DNA of 64,000 bases from ECT2AJA-110-A sp035399845 (GTDB lineage: Bacteria; Planctomycetota; Phycisphaerae; UBA1845; UTPLA1): contig DAOPJV010000013.1 in assembly GCA_035399845.1 (NCBI GenBank), positions 60,794 through 124,793 of the forward strand. The letters run 5' to 3'. This document shows, in pieces, positions 26,270 to 35,202 of the stretch; within the stretch, counting starts at the first letter, position 1; each line of letters begins with the position of its first letter. The notes under the pieces were generated by a model. That model did no database searches and was not told the DNA's origin. It saw nothing but the letters and a program-made list of their open reading frames with translations. The position numbers were made by a program, and so were the translations under genes.

Positions 26270-27322
26270 ATGAGCAAACCACTGACTGAGGAGCAGCGCG
26301 CCGCCAGAGAGGGCGCCATCGATCAATTCGTATCGCAGTTCGCGTCCGGCCGTGACGCCGACATGTACGCCAGCATGCTGCGGACCATCTGTCGCATGTC
26401 CAGGGACGACACGAGCCGGGGCGACGTGAAGATCGTCGAGCGGGCGCTTGCCGAGCTTCGATACGCCTTCAAGACCTTCGCCCCGTACGAAAATACCCCG
26501 AAGGTCTCGATCTTCGGTTCCAGCCGCACGCCCGAGGATCACCCGGACTACATCCAGGCCGTCCGATTCGCGGAGCAGATGCGGATGCTGAACTGGATGG
26601 TCATCACGGGCGCCGGCGACGGCATCATGAAGGCCGGTCACGGCGGCGCCGGCAAGGAAGCCAGCTTCGGCGTGGCGATCCGCCTGCCGTTCGAACAGAA
26701 AACGAACGACATCATCGAAGGCGATCAGAAGCTCGTGAACTTCAAGTACTTCTTCACGCGCAAGCTGATGTTCACCAAGGAGGCGCAGGCCGTCGCCCTC
26801 TTCCCGGGCGGCTTCGGCACGCAGGACGAAGGCTTCGAGGTGCTCACGCTCGTCCAGACGGGCAAGGCCGAGATGGTCCCGATCGTCCTGCTGGACGCGC
26901 CGGGCGGCACCTACTGGCAGCACTGGCGCACCTACGTGAAAGCCGAGCTGCTTCACAACGGCATGATCAGCTCGGAAGACATGAATCTCTTCAAAGTGAC
27001 GGACAGCGTCGACGAGGCCGTCGAGGAGATCACGACCTTCTATCGTCGGTTCCATTCGAGCCGCTATGTCCACGATCATCTCATCCTGCGTCTGAATTCG
27101 GCGGCGCCGGAAGGATCGATGGACTACATCAATGAGAAATTCAGCGACATTCTGTCGAGCGGAACCATCGAGGCGATCCCCGGACCGCTCGGCGAAGAGC
27201 GAGACGAGTTCCCCGACAAGCCGCGACTGAGGCTGCACTTCAACCGTCGCTCGCACGGTCGGCTGCGGCTGATGCTGGACTATTTGAACAAGGTGGATAT
27301 GCCGGCCGCGGCGAAGGCGTAG
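26270..27322 (+). CDS. LOG-family protein (TIGR00730-like)
   Basis: 350 residues, soluble. The Rossmann-like core has the LOG family marks: VSIFGSSRTPEDHPDY near residue 77, VITGAGDGIMKAGHGGAG near 110-127 and the nucleotide-binding loop PGGFGTQDEGFEVL near 173-186. Small members of this family release cytokinin-like bases from nucleotides; larger ones such as this, with about 75 extra N-terminal and 120 extra C-terminal residues, may be PpnN-like nucleotide 5'-monophosphate nucleosidases. That activity is inference. The phosphatase gene that follows lies 102 bp away. Confidence 0.88.
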   Translation: MSKPLTEEQRAAREGAIDQFVSQFASGRDADMYASMLRTICRMSRDDTSRGDVKIVERALAELRYAFKTFAPYENTPKVSIFGSSRTPEDHPDYIQAVRFAEQMRMLNWMVITGAGDGIMKAGHGGAGKEASFGVAIRLPFEQKTNDIIEGDQKLVNFKYFFTRKLMFTKEAQAVALFPGGFGTQDEGFEVLTLVQTGKAEMVPIVLLDAPGGTYWQHWRTYVKAELLHNGMISSEDMNLFKVTDSVDEAVEEITTFYRRFHSSRYVHDHLILRLNSAAPEGSMDYINEKFSDILSSGTIEAIPGPLGEERDEFPDKPRLRLHFNRRSHGRLRLMLDYLNKVDMPAAAKA

Positions 27323-27424
27323 ACCGCGTCCATCCGAGGCCACGTCGGACGCGCTCTCGCGCCCAGCGCCATTCAATGGAATGATGTCGCCGCCGTAAAC
27401 GACGAGCCCGAATTGAGGTATCGC

Positions 27425-28003
27425 ATGCGTTCCGCGCTGATTGTCCTGTTGATCGTCGTCCCGCCGATGGTTCTCGCGGGCGTGATGCGCACGCAGGAGA
27501 CGCCGAAGCGTTTTGCGGAAGTCGAGGCCGGGAGTCTCTATCGCGGCGGCTTCCCGACGGCGACGCAGATCCGCCATCTTCATGATGAATTTGGTGTCCG
27601 GACCGTCATCACGCTGACGAGCGACGAGGGCGGACCGCGCGACACAGAACTCGACGCCATCGTCAATGAACTCAAACTCAATCGGTATCGGTTCCCGATG
27701 AACGGAGACGGCACCGGCGAAATCAAGACGCTGGACAACGCCGCCAACGCCCTGGCCGTGGCAAAAGACCGGCCGATTTTCTTCCACTGCGCCGCCGGCG
27801 ATAAGCGCAGCAGCGCGACGCTCGGCGCCTACTGGATGAAACACAAGGGCAAGTCACTCCGGCAAACGCTGGACGACCTGACCCGCGACTACGGCATGAA
27901 GTTCGACGACGAAGATCGCGAACTCGCCAAGCACCTGAGCAGATACGCCGCTTACATCGGTATGAAAGCGGAACCCCCCACGACACAACCGAACGAACAG
28001 TAA
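27425..28003 (+). CDS. Exported or membrane-anchored tyrosine/dual-specificity phosphatase
   Basis: 192 residues. An N-terminal hydrophobic helix (SALIVLLIVVPPMVLAGVM) serves as signal or anchor. The catalytic loop is HCAAGDKRSS near 121-130, a C-x5-R signature with nucleophile Cys122 and Arg128. The upstream general-acid region is less clear (MNGDGTGEI). Similar exported phosphatases act on phosphoproteins or inositol phosphates; the substrate here is unknown. ATG at 27425 with GAGG 7-8 nt upstream; an in-frame TTG at 27413 lacks that support. The DAHP synthase gene follows after 9 bp, so the two are likely co-transcribed. Confidence 0.83.
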   Translation: MRSALIVLLIVVPPMVLAGVMRTQETPKRFAEVEAGSLYRGGFPTATQIRHLHDEFGVRTVITLTSDEGGPRDTELDAIVNELKLNRYRFPMNGDGTGEIKTLDNAANALAVAKDRPIFFHCAAGDKRSSATLGAYWMKHKGKSLRQTLDDLTRDYGMKFDDEDRELAKHLSRYAAYIGMKAEPPTTQPNEQ

Positions 28004-28012
28004 GGGCGACAC

Positions 28013-29044
28013 GTGCTCATCCTCATGCATCGCAACGCGACGGAAGCGCAGATCGACGCGGTCTGCAGGCGCATCGAAGACGCCGGCAACACGGCCAACG
28101 TCCTGCCGGGCGCCACGCGCACGGCCGTTGCGATCACGGGGAATGAGAATGGCATCGCTCCTGAGCGTTTTCTCGGCATGCCGGGCGTCATTGACTGCGT
28201 CGCCGTCACCAACGCCTGCCGGCTGGTGAGTCGCGAAGCCCATCCACAGCGCACGCTTGTGGATGTTCGCGGCGTCACGATCGGCGACGGCGGTCTCACG
28301 ACAATCGGCGGTCCCTGCGCCGTCGAGTCGCGCGACCAGGTCTTCCGCTCGGCGGAGATCGTGGCCGCAAGCGGCGCGAAGCTCTTCCGCGGCGGCGCGT
28401 TCAAGCCCCGAACGAGCCCGTATTCATTCCAGGGCCTCAAGCACGAAGGGCTCAAGCTGCTCGATGACGTGAAGCGGGAGTTTGACCTGCGCATCGTGAC
28501 GGAAGTGCGCGACAGCGAGACGCTGGACGCCGTCGAACTCGTGGCGGATGTCCTGCAGATCGGCGCCCGCAATATGCAGAACTACTCGCTGCTGGAGGCC
28601 GTCGGCAAGCGACGCATCCCCGTGCTGCTCAAGCGCGGCGCCGGCTGCACGCTCAACGAGCTCTTTCTCGCCGCCGAGTACATCCTCAGCCTCGGCAACA
28701 AGCAGGTCATCCTCTGCGAGCGCGGTATCCGCACGTTCGAGACGATGACGCGGAATACGTTCGATCTGTCGGCGATCGTCATGATTCGCCATCACACGCA
28801 TCTGCCCGTCATCGCCGATCCGTCGCACGGCGTCGGCATCGGCTGGGCCGTGCCGCCGATGGCCAAAGCGGCCGTCGTGGCCGGCGCCGACGGCGTGATG
28901 GTCGAAGTCCACCCGCAGCCGTGGGCGGCGCTGAGTGACGGCCAGCAGGCCCTGACACCCGAGGCCTATGCGCAACTCGTTAAAGAAATGAATGAACTCG
29001 CCGATTGGCGTTCGAAGCAACCGACGGTGATTCCGGCGCAGTAA
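28013..29044 (+). CDS. aroF: 3-deoxy-7-phosphoheptulonate (DAHP) synthase
   Basis: First enzyme of the shikimate pathway: condenses phosphoenolpyruvate and erythrose 4-phosphate. 343 residues of the short bacterial type with an N-terminal ferredoxin-like/ACT-like regulatory domain (about 1-75), as in Thermotoga. Core motifs: IGGPCAVESRDQV near 98-110, FRGGAFKPRTSPYSFQG near 124-140, LKRGAGCTLNEL near 204, and DPSHGVG with the metal-binding His near 268. GTG start at 28013, just after the phosphatase stop. The symbol follows common usage for this class. Confidence 0.94.
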   Translation: MLILMHRNATEAQIDAVCRRIEDAGNTANVLPGATRTAVAITGNENGIAPERFLGMPGVIDCVAVTNACRLVSREAHPQRTLVDVRGVTIGDGGLTTIGGPCAVESRDQVFRSAEIVAASGAKLFRGGAFKPRTSPYSFQGLKHEGLKLLDDVKREFDLRIVTEVRDSETLDAVELVADVLQIGARNMQNYSLLEAVGKRRIPVLLKRGAGCTLNELFLAAEYILSLGNKQVILCERGIRTFETMTRNTFDLSAIVMIRHHTHLPVIADPSHGVGIGWAVPPMAKAAVVAGADGVMVEVHPQPWAALSDGQQALTPEAYAQLVKEMNELADWRSKQPTVIPAQ

Positions 29045-29106
29045 TTTCCTCTGTAGGGTTCGCTGTGCGAACCATTCGCCGGCGGTCGCGTGAATCGTAC
29101 GCCGGC

Positions 29107-29398
29107 GCGACTTGCAAGCGCAGCGTTCCGAGCCGGGCCAGTCATGGCCCGGTCGTTACGCCAGCGGTTACGATCACGTCGAAGCGGATGACGTTTCATT
29201 TGAGATCACTTTCCGCGAATGGACCGCCGCATCACTGCGGCGGCTCGGATCTGATAGCGCTGCGGCGGTTCGGATCTGATAGCGCTGAGGCGGCTCGGAA
29301 TACGCGCCGATTCTTTGGATCGGCGGCCGCGCGGTCGTATCGGCTGCGCTGGCCTGCTCCTTTGCGGTCGCAGTTCGGATCGGACGCGTGCGCGACTA
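29107..29398 (+). repeat. Tandem repeat, copy 1 of 3
   Basis: First of three head-to-tail copies, about 285-300 bp each. It contains two hairpins: CCGGGCC/GGCCCGG arms around AGTCAT (about 29133-29152) and CCGCCGCA/TGCGGCGG arms around TCAC (about 29224-29243). Short sub-repeats of GGCGGCTCGGATCTGATAGCG follow. It ends GTGCGCGACTAA. Frames are open in places but show no protein character. The 62 bp between aroF and this copy hold nothing I recognise. Confidence 0.9.
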
Positions 29399-29681
29399 AC
29401 GTTCGCAGCGCTCCGAGCCGGGCCAGTCATGGCTCGGTCGTTACGCCAGCGGTGACGAACACGTCGAAGCGGATGACGTTTCTTTCGCGTTCACTTCCGC
29501 GAATGGCCGCCGCATCACTGCGGCGGCTCGGATCGGATGGCGCTGCGGCGGTTCGGATCTGATAACGCTTAGGCGACTCGGAATGCGCGGCGATGCTGTG
29601 GATCGGCGGCCGCGCGGTCGTATCCGCTACGCTGGCCTGCTCCTTTGCAGTCGCAGTTCGGTTGGAGCGCTGACGCGACTA
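29399..29681 (+). repeat. Tandem repeat, copy 2 of 3
   Basis: Second copy, starting CGTTCGCAGCGCTCCGAGCC. It differs from copy 1 in the first hairpin, where the right arm is GGCTCGG and pairs fully with the CCGAGCC that lies before CCGGGCC. The CCGCCGCA/TGCGGCGG hairpin is kept. A few short indels and substitutions separate it from copies 1 and 3, so the copies are not recent perfect duplicates. Confidence 0.9.
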
Positions 29682-29988
29682 ACGTTCGCAGCGCTCCGAG
29701 CCGGGCCAGTCATGGCTCGGTTGTTACGCCAGCGGTGACGAACACGTCGAAGCGGATGACGTTTCATTTGAGATTACTTTCCGCGAATGGACCGCCGCAT
29801 CACTGCGGCGGCTCGGATCTGATAACGCTGCGGCGACTCGGATCGGATGGCGTCGCGGCGGCCCGAAGGGGATGGCGTTGCGGTTCGGAATGCGCGCCGA
29901 TGCTGTGGATCGACGGACGCGCGTCCGTATCCGCTACGCTGGCCTGCTCCTTTGCAGTCGCAGTTCGGATCGGACGCGTGCGCGACTT
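29682..29988 (+). repeat. Tandem repeat, copy 3 of 3
   Basis: Third copy, nearest to copy 2 in its first hairpin and to copy 1 in its TTTCATTTGAGAT segment, so it reads as a mosaic of the two. It has extra GGCGGCC-CGGATGGCGT-type sub-repeats and ends GTGCGCGACT. The remaining 95 bp to the next gene carry a run of pyrimidines and the ribosome binding site. Confidence 0.88.
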
Positions 29989-30082
29989 CCTGGCGCAGCC
30001 CCCCTTGCCTTCGTCGCAATCATCCCTTATTCCCTTGGCCCCTGATTGCCACGAATTCCAACCCTCATTGAAGGAGACCCAA

Positions 30083-30490
30083 ATGAGTGACATCACTGCA
30101 GCCCAGGCGCGAGCCATCGTGGACGCCGCCCGGGCAAAGGCGGCGGACATCAAGACCCGGATGAACATCGCCGTCGTCGACGCCGGCGGCAATCTCAAGG
30201 CCTTTCTCCGCATGGATGGCGCCTGGCTCGGCTCCATCGACATCGCCCAGAAGAAGGCCCGAACCGCCCGCTACTTCGACATGCCCACGGGCGACATCGG
30301 AAAGCTCAGCCAGCCCGGCGGCAGCCTCTACAACATCGAGCATTCCAACGGTGGTCTCATCACCTTTCCCGGCGGGATCCCGATCCGCAACCTGGCGGGC
30401 GAGATCATCGGCGCCATTGGCGTCTCCGGTGACAGCGTCGAAAACGACCACATCGTGGCCCAGGCGGGTGTCGACGGCGCCCCGTCATAA
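30083..30490 (+). CDS. GlcG/HbpS-like (DUF336) protein
   Basis: 135 residues of the GlcG/HbpS family, cytosolic here because no signal peptide is present. Family features: MNIAVVDAGGNLKAFLRMDG near 28-47, then SIDIAQKKARTA, and the glycine-rich end GGIPIRNLAGEIIGAIGVSG near 96-115. Members bind haem or are encoded with glycolate or diol-use genes, but here it stands alone. ATG at 30083 with AGGAG at 30072-30076, 6 nt upstream; the frame is open far upstream through the repeat copy, which is not coding. A perfect 17-bp hairpin follows the stop. Confidence 0.87.
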   Translation: MSDITAAQARAIVDAARAKAADIKTRMNIAVVDAGGNLKAFLRMDGAWLGSIDIAQKKARTARYFDMPTGDIGKLSQPGGSLYNIEHSNGGLITFPGGIPIRNLAGEIIGAIGVSGDSVENDHIVAQAGVDGAPS

Positions 30491-30524
30491 GCGGGCGTCG
30501 CAGCACCAGCGAGAATCGAACTGA

Positions 30525-30562
30525 AAGGGAGCGACTTTGCCCGTCGGCAAAGTCGCTCCCTT
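30525..30562 (+). terminator. Strong hairpin after the GlcG-like gene
   Basis: Perfect 17-bp arms (30525-30541 and 30546-30562) around a CGTC loop, 35 bp after the stop at 30490. There is no T tract, so it may be a terminator of a less usual kind or an mRNA-stabilising 3' structure. The roughly 300 bp from here to 30859 show no gene and no clear promoter. Confidence 0.7.
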
Positions 30563-30859
30563 CGTCATTTGATCCCACGCGGCTGGTCCTCAGGGCCGGC
30601 TGGCGATCGCGGCGCATCGACGCCGATCGACGGATCGGCGCCATCCGGATCTCGCGACGACGACGCTCGCAGATCCGCGCCAACACGTCGCCCCGGCCTA
30701 TTGCCGTTTGCGTGACAGGCCCCGCCCCACTTGAGTGCCGCCGCCCGGCGCCGTACCTTGGAACGGGTGTTTTGCGCCCGACGGGGCGCGGGACCGCCCG
30801 GCCTCGCAGTTCGTCACAGACGCGCCAAGCCGAGTCACGCCGGCGGGAGAGGGGAATCC

Positions 30860-33800
30860 ATGACTGCGCCATCGCTCGCGCTCGCAATTCTGCAGGCGAT
30901 CGTGATTGCGCAGGCGTCGCCGGATGTCGACGATGCGGCCGCCTCCTCCGCCCTGCGACCCGCCAAATCCTTCCACATCCGGCGATGGACCATGGAGGAC
31001 GGCCTTCCGCAGACAACGGTCACGACGATTGCGCAGACCGCCGATGGGTACCTCTGGCTCGGCACCTTCGGCGGTCTCGTCCGATTCGACGGCGTCCACT
31101 TCAGGACCTACACGATGGAGGACACGCCGGGGCTCACGTCGAATCGCATCGTCTCGCTCTGCAACGATCGCGACGGATCGCTCTGGATCGGAACCGAGAA
31201 CGGCGGTCTGCTCCGCAAGGTCGGCAATCGCTTCGAACGGGTCGCAAATCCGCAGGAGACGGGAATCGTCTGGCAGATCATGCAGGATGGGGCCGGCGAC
31301 CTCTGGATCGTCGCGGACGAGCTCTTCCGAATTCGCGATGGTCATTGGAAACGGATCGAGCCCTTCGGCGACGCCGAAGGCGAACACATCATCACGATGC
31401 ACGTCGACGCCAAAGGGCGCGTCTGGCTGGGATCCAAGGGCTTCGTGCTTCGAGGTCGAGACGGCGCCGAATCGTTCGATGTCTTTCCCATCGATCCGCT
31501 TTACGGTGAATTCCTGAAAATCGTCACGACGCCGCAGGGGAGAGCGTGGATCATCGCGGCCAATGGCATCGGCAATCTGGATGCGTCGGGCGCCGTCCAC
31601 GTTGTCGAGTCTTCGGGCTCAACGCATCCCGCGTGCGGCATCATCGATGCGGAAGGTGACCTGCTCTTTTCGCACAAGAACAGCGACATCGGAGTGCTTC
31701 GGGACGGAAAGACACTGTCGCGCATTCAGATTGAGTCGCATCCGGAACGCATCGGTCGCCGTATCGGCATTCGCGACCTCGTTCAGAATGAGGATGGAAT
31801 CCTCTGGGCGGGCACGAACATCGGTCTGCTTCGCCTGTCACCCGAACCCTTCTTCCGCGCCGGACCGGGCATCGGCATTGACTACGGAACGCGGCACATC
31901 TTCACAGACGGCGCCGACGGCGCCTACATCGAGCCGGAATCCACACGCGTGGCGCTTCACTGGGACGGGAAACGCCTCCATCGAATCCCCATCGAGAACG
32001 ACGGCAGGCTCGCCTACTGGCGCGCGATCGGCGGATCGTCGCGCGGCGCCATTGTCACGACCCTGACGGACACGTGGCGTGTTTCTGAGTCGGGCGTCGA
32101 ACGGATTGACGACGTCGGCGTCGCGTCGGGCGCCCTCGAGGATTCGGACGGAACACTCTGGTTTCACTGTGAAGATCGACTCGTCTGGAAGAAGGACGAC
32201 GCGAGCGGCGTCATTCCCATTCCGTGGCGTCGTGGCGCGAATCGACTCGCCGCTCTCTTCTGCAGGACGCGTGACAACGCCATCTGGTTCGCCCACGGCG
32301 CGGAACTGGGCCGACTGGGCCCGGAGCGAACGCCGGAAAGCCTGAGGTTCTTTGGCGCCGAGGATGGCGCGCCGGCGGGCGACGTTCGCGGCGCCGTTCA
32401 GGATCGATCGGGCGCCATCTGGTTTTCAAGCTACGGCGCCGGTCTCTATCGCCTTCGAGACGGGAACTTCGTCCGTTTCGGAACGACCGAGGGACTGCCG
32501 GACACGAATCTCGGAGGCATTCTCGAGGACGGCGAGGAACGACTCTGGATCAACAGCAATCGCGGCATCATTGTCATTCCGATCGCCAGTCTGAACGCCG
32601 TCGCCGACGCTTCCCAGGCGCACCTGACCTGCCACGTCCTGTCGACGGGCGAAGTGAACGGTTCGACGGCGCTGCGCACGCCGGACGGTCGAATGTGGTT
32701 CCCCACGATTGACGATCTCATCATCACGACACCTGACACGTATCACACGAACGAGATCCCGCCGCGCGTCATCATCGAGAGCGTGGATGTCGATGGAACG
32801 CCCGTGGAGGCGGCGAAGGGGATGGAAGCGATCATGAGCGGCGCGAATGTCCAGTTCGCGTACACGGCCTTCTCCTACGCCCATCCGATGCAGCTGCGCT
32901 TCCGGTACCGGCTGGACGACTACGACACGCAGTGGCACGACGTCGGCAATCGACGTACGGCGTACTACACGCGCGTTCCACCCGGCGACTATGTCTTCCG
33001 CGTTCTGGCCGCCAACGAAGACGGCGTCTGGAGCGAAACGTCGGCGACGCTGCCGCTCCGCGTCAAACCCCAGCTGCACGAAACGACGATGTTTCGCCTC
33101 GGCGTGGTCCTGGCCGTCATACTTCTGCTCGTCCTCGCCCATCGTCATCGCGTCTCCCTGCATCGACGCCACGCCAAAGCGCTGTCGGCGGAGATTCGAC
33201 AGCGCGAGAAGTCGGAGGGTGAACGGCGTCGCCTGGAGAAGCTGCTTCGCGAGTCCACGAAGCTGGAGGCTGTCGGCAGGCTCGCCGGCGGCGTCGCCCA
33301 CGACTTCAACAACGTCCTCGCCGCCATCCTCGGCAGCACGGACACGCTGCAGCACGAGCTGGCGAACAAGCTCGACGACGAGACGAAGGTCAACTGGCGG
33401 GATCCGATCGAGTGCATCAGCGCCAGCGGACAACGCGCCGCCCGGCTCACGCGACAACTGCTGGCCTACAGCCGCAGACTCGTCCTGCGACCGACCACCA
33501 TCGACGCCAACGACGTCATCCTGAAACTGCTGCCGATGCTGCGACAGCTCCTGCCCGACAACATCGAACTGACGACGAACCTCACGGACGATGTCGCCTC
33601 CATGCGCGTCGATGTCACGCAGCTCGAGCAGATTGTCATGAACCTCGTCCTGAATGCGCGCGACGCCATCCACGACGGCGGAACTATCGGCGTCACGACC
33701 GCCGTCAGTTCGATCGACGAATCGCACGATCACGGCGCCGGTCTCCATCGCGACACGCCCTATGTGATGATCGCCATCTCCGACACCGGCGAGGGTATCT

Positions 33801-34396
33801 CCGACGAAGCGCTTCCGCGGATCTTCGAGCCGTTCTTTACGACGCGATTCGAGAGCGGTGGCGCCGGACTCGGTCTCGCGACGGTCCAGGGCGTGGTCTA
33901 TCAGTCCGGTGGGCACATTTTCGTCGACAACAAGGCGGAGCGCGGCACAACGTTCAGGATCTACCTGCCCCTCGCCTCGACGGGCGCCATCGCCACGACA
34001 GACGACGACGCGGCGCCTGTGCAGGGCGGCAGTGAGACGATCCTTGTCTGCGAAGACGATGAACAGGTGCGCCGGCTCGCCTGCCGCGCCCTGGAACGCG
34101 CCGGCTACAAGGTCCTTGAGGCGGGGCTGCCCAGCCAGGCGCGACTGCTCTTCGACGCCAACGGACAGATTGACCTGCTCATCACGGATGTCGTCATGCC
34201 ACTGGAAGACGGCTTCTCCCTCGCGTCGGCGTTCGCGGAATCCCATCCCGCCGCCAGAACGCTGTTCATCTCCGGCTACGCGAACGTCACGTTCGACATG
34301 CCGGAGATCAGCCACGCCGATCGGCGGTTTCTCGGCAAGCCTTTCCTGACGGCCACGCTCCTGAGAGAAGTGCGTCGAATTCTCGACGAAACGTAG
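30860..34396 (+). CDS. Hybrid sensor histidine kinase with propeller sensor and receiver domain
   Basis: 1178 residues. Signal peptide (about 1-20), then many two-component-propeller repeats up to about 620 (DGYLWLGTFGGLVRFDG, DGSLWIGTENGGLLRK), a Y_Y_Y domain (about 663-727, FRYRLDDYDTQWHDVGNRRT) and one transmembrane helix (about 745-762). Inside the cell: HisKA with GGVAHDFNNVLAAIL near 810, ATPase domain with NLVLNARDAI, DTGEGI and GGAGLGLATVQG, and a C-terminal receiver domain (about 1062-1178) with LLITDVVMP, Asp1110. Same plan as the hybrid two-component systems that sense polysaccharides in Bacteroidetes, but without an AraC output domain, so a partner must act on DNA. ATG at 30860 with GAGAGGGG upstream. 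Confidence 0.92.
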   Translation: MTAPSLALAILQAIVIAQASPDVDDAAASSALRPAKSFHIRRWTMEDGLPQTTVTTIAQTADGYLWLGTFGGLVRFDGVHFRTYTMEDTPGLTSNRIVSLCNDRDGSLWIGTENGGLLRKVGNRFERVANPQETGIVWQIMQDGAGDLWIVADELFRIRDGHWKRIEPFGDAEGEHIITMHVDAKGRVWLGSKGFVLRGRDGAESFDVFPIDPLYGEFLKIVTTPQGRAWIIAANGIGNLDASGAVHVVESSGSTHPACGIIDAEGDLLFSHKNSDIGVLRDGKTLSRIQIESHPERIGRRIGIRDLVQNEDGILWAGTNIGLLRLSPEPFFRAGPGIGIDYGTRHIFTDGADGAYIEPESTRVALHWDGKRLHRIPIENDGRLAYWRAIGGSSRGAIVTTLTDTWRVSESGVERIDDVGVASGALEDSDGTLWFHCEDRLVWKKDDASGVIPIPWRRGANRLAALFCRTRDNAIWFAHGAELGRLGPERTPESLRFFGAEDGAPAGDVRGAVQDRSGAIWFSSYGAGLYRLRDGNFVRFGTTEGLPDTNLGGILEDGEERLWINSNRGIIVIPIASLNAVADASQAHLTCHVLSTGEVNGSTALRTPDGRMWFPTIDDLIITTPDTYHTNEIPPRVIIESVDVDGTPVEAAKGMEAIMSGANVQFAYTAFSYAHPMQLRFRYRLDDYDTQWHDVGNRRTAYYTRVPPGDYVFRVLAANEDGVWSETSATLPLRVKPQLHETTMFRLGVVLAVILLLVLAHRHRVSLHRRHAKALSAEIRQREKSEGERRRLEKLLRESTKLEAVGRLAGGVAHDFNNVLAAILGSTDTLQHELANKLDDETKVNWRDPIECISASGQRAARLTRQLLAYSRRLVLRPTTIDANDVILKLLPMLRQLLPDNIELTTNLTDDVASMRVDVTQLEQIVMNLVLNARDAIHDGGTIGVTTAVSSIDESHDHGAGLHRDTPYVMIAISDTGEGISDEALPRIFEPFFTTRFESGGAGLGLATVQGVVYQSGGHIFVDNKAERGTTFRIYLPLASTGAIATTDDDAAPVQGGSETILVCEDDEQVRRLACRALERAGYKVLEAGLPSQARLLFDANGQIDLLITDVVMPLEDGFSLASAFAESHPAARTLFISGYANVTFDMPEISHADRRFLGKPFLTATLLREVRRILDET

Positions 34397-34557
34397 CGTT
34401 TCCGGGCCATCGGCGGGCGCCGCCGACGATTCGTCAGGCGCCTCGACGCTCGCGCGGTCAATATTCGACGGACACGCCGCAATACGAGGCCGGACGCGGG
34501 ACATCATGCCCGAACGGTTTCGGAAGGCGACGCGAAAACGCCTTGCGGCCCCGACGT

Positions 34558-34601
34558 TAAGATACCCGGCGTATGGACATTCAGGCGCCATGCGCCTGAA
34601 T
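34558..34601 (+). promoter_or_regulatory. -10-like box and perfect inverted repeat before the DUF1439-like gene
   Basis: TAAGAT (34558-34563) is followed by a perfect inverted repeat with 10-bp arms ATTCAGGCGC (34579-34588) and GCGCCTGAAT (34592-34601) around CAT. It ends 25 bp before the start codon, just ahead of the GGGAGGAAG binding site. It may be an operator or a leader-RNA hairpin. No convincing -35 box. The rest of the 230-bp spacer has no gene. Confidence 0.5.
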
Positions 34602-34626
34602 CGACGAGTCATCGGGAGGAAGTCTC

Positions 34627-35193
34627 ATGAATCGAAAAACCGCTGTCATTGCGTCAGGGCTGCTGGCGGGACTCGCGATCACGGTAACGATCGCATTCTT
34701 CGCGCTGAAGGGCGACGAATTCACGGTCTATGTCGAGCCGGAGAAAATCCAGGAGGCGATCGACGCGAAGCTGCCCTTCTCCAAACGTGTCGCGCTGATC
34801 TTCGATCTGCACATTCGCGACACAAAGATCACGCTGCCGGAGGGAACGGATCGGATTCAGGCGTCGACCAACATCGACCTCGGCGGCAAGCTGCAGGGCG
34901 AGACGAAGAACGTCGGTGGCGCCGTCGTGTCGGAAGCGGGGATCCGCTACGACCAGGAGAACTTCTGCTTTTACATCCTCGATCCCGAGGTCAGGAGCGT
35001 CACGATCCAGGGCGTGCCCGAGCAATACACGCAGCGCGTCACGGACGCCGCCAAACCCATTCTCCAGAAATACCTGTCGGAGGTCCGCGTCTACCGGATC
35101 AGGGACGACAACGTCAAAATGAAACTCGCCAAGGCCGTGCTCAAACGGGTCCGCGTCGCCCATGGCAAACTCGAACTCACGCTCGGCTACTGA
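34627..35193 (+). CDS. DUF1439-like envelope protein
   Basis: 188 residues. An N-terminal helix (VIASGLLAGLAITVTIAFFA) acts as signal anchor; there is no lipobox cysteine. The rest resembles the YceB/DUF1439 type of lipid-binding-like envelope proteins: EKIQEAIDAKLPFSKRV, then alternating strands (LIFDLHIRDTKITLPEG, STNIDLGGKLQGETKN) and a final helix-strand pair. Function unknown. ATG at 34627 with GGGAGGAAG 4-5 nt upstream. A gene fragment related to DUF3841 starts 9 bp downstream, so the two probably share a transcript. Confidence 0.7.
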   Translation: MNRKTAVIASGLLAGLAITVTIAFFALKGDEFTVYVEPEKIQEAIDAKLPFSKRVALIFDLHIRDTKITLPEGTDRIQASTNIDLGGKLQGETKNVGGAVVSEAGIRYDQENFCFYILDPEVRSVTIQGVPEQYTQRVTDAAKPILQKYLSEVRVYRIRDDNVKMKLAKAVLKRVRVAHGKLELTLGY

Positions 35194-35202
35194 CAATACT
35201 CG

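Noticed and set aside
29107..29988. CRISPR array or integron attachment sites
   Set aside because: Units of about 285 bp are similar over their full length, with no unique spacers and no integrase or cas genes nearby.
29645..30082. N-terminal extension of the GlcG-like protein into repeat copy 3
   Set aside because: The repeat is non-coding in the other two copies, and the ATG at 30083 has a proper AGGAG site.
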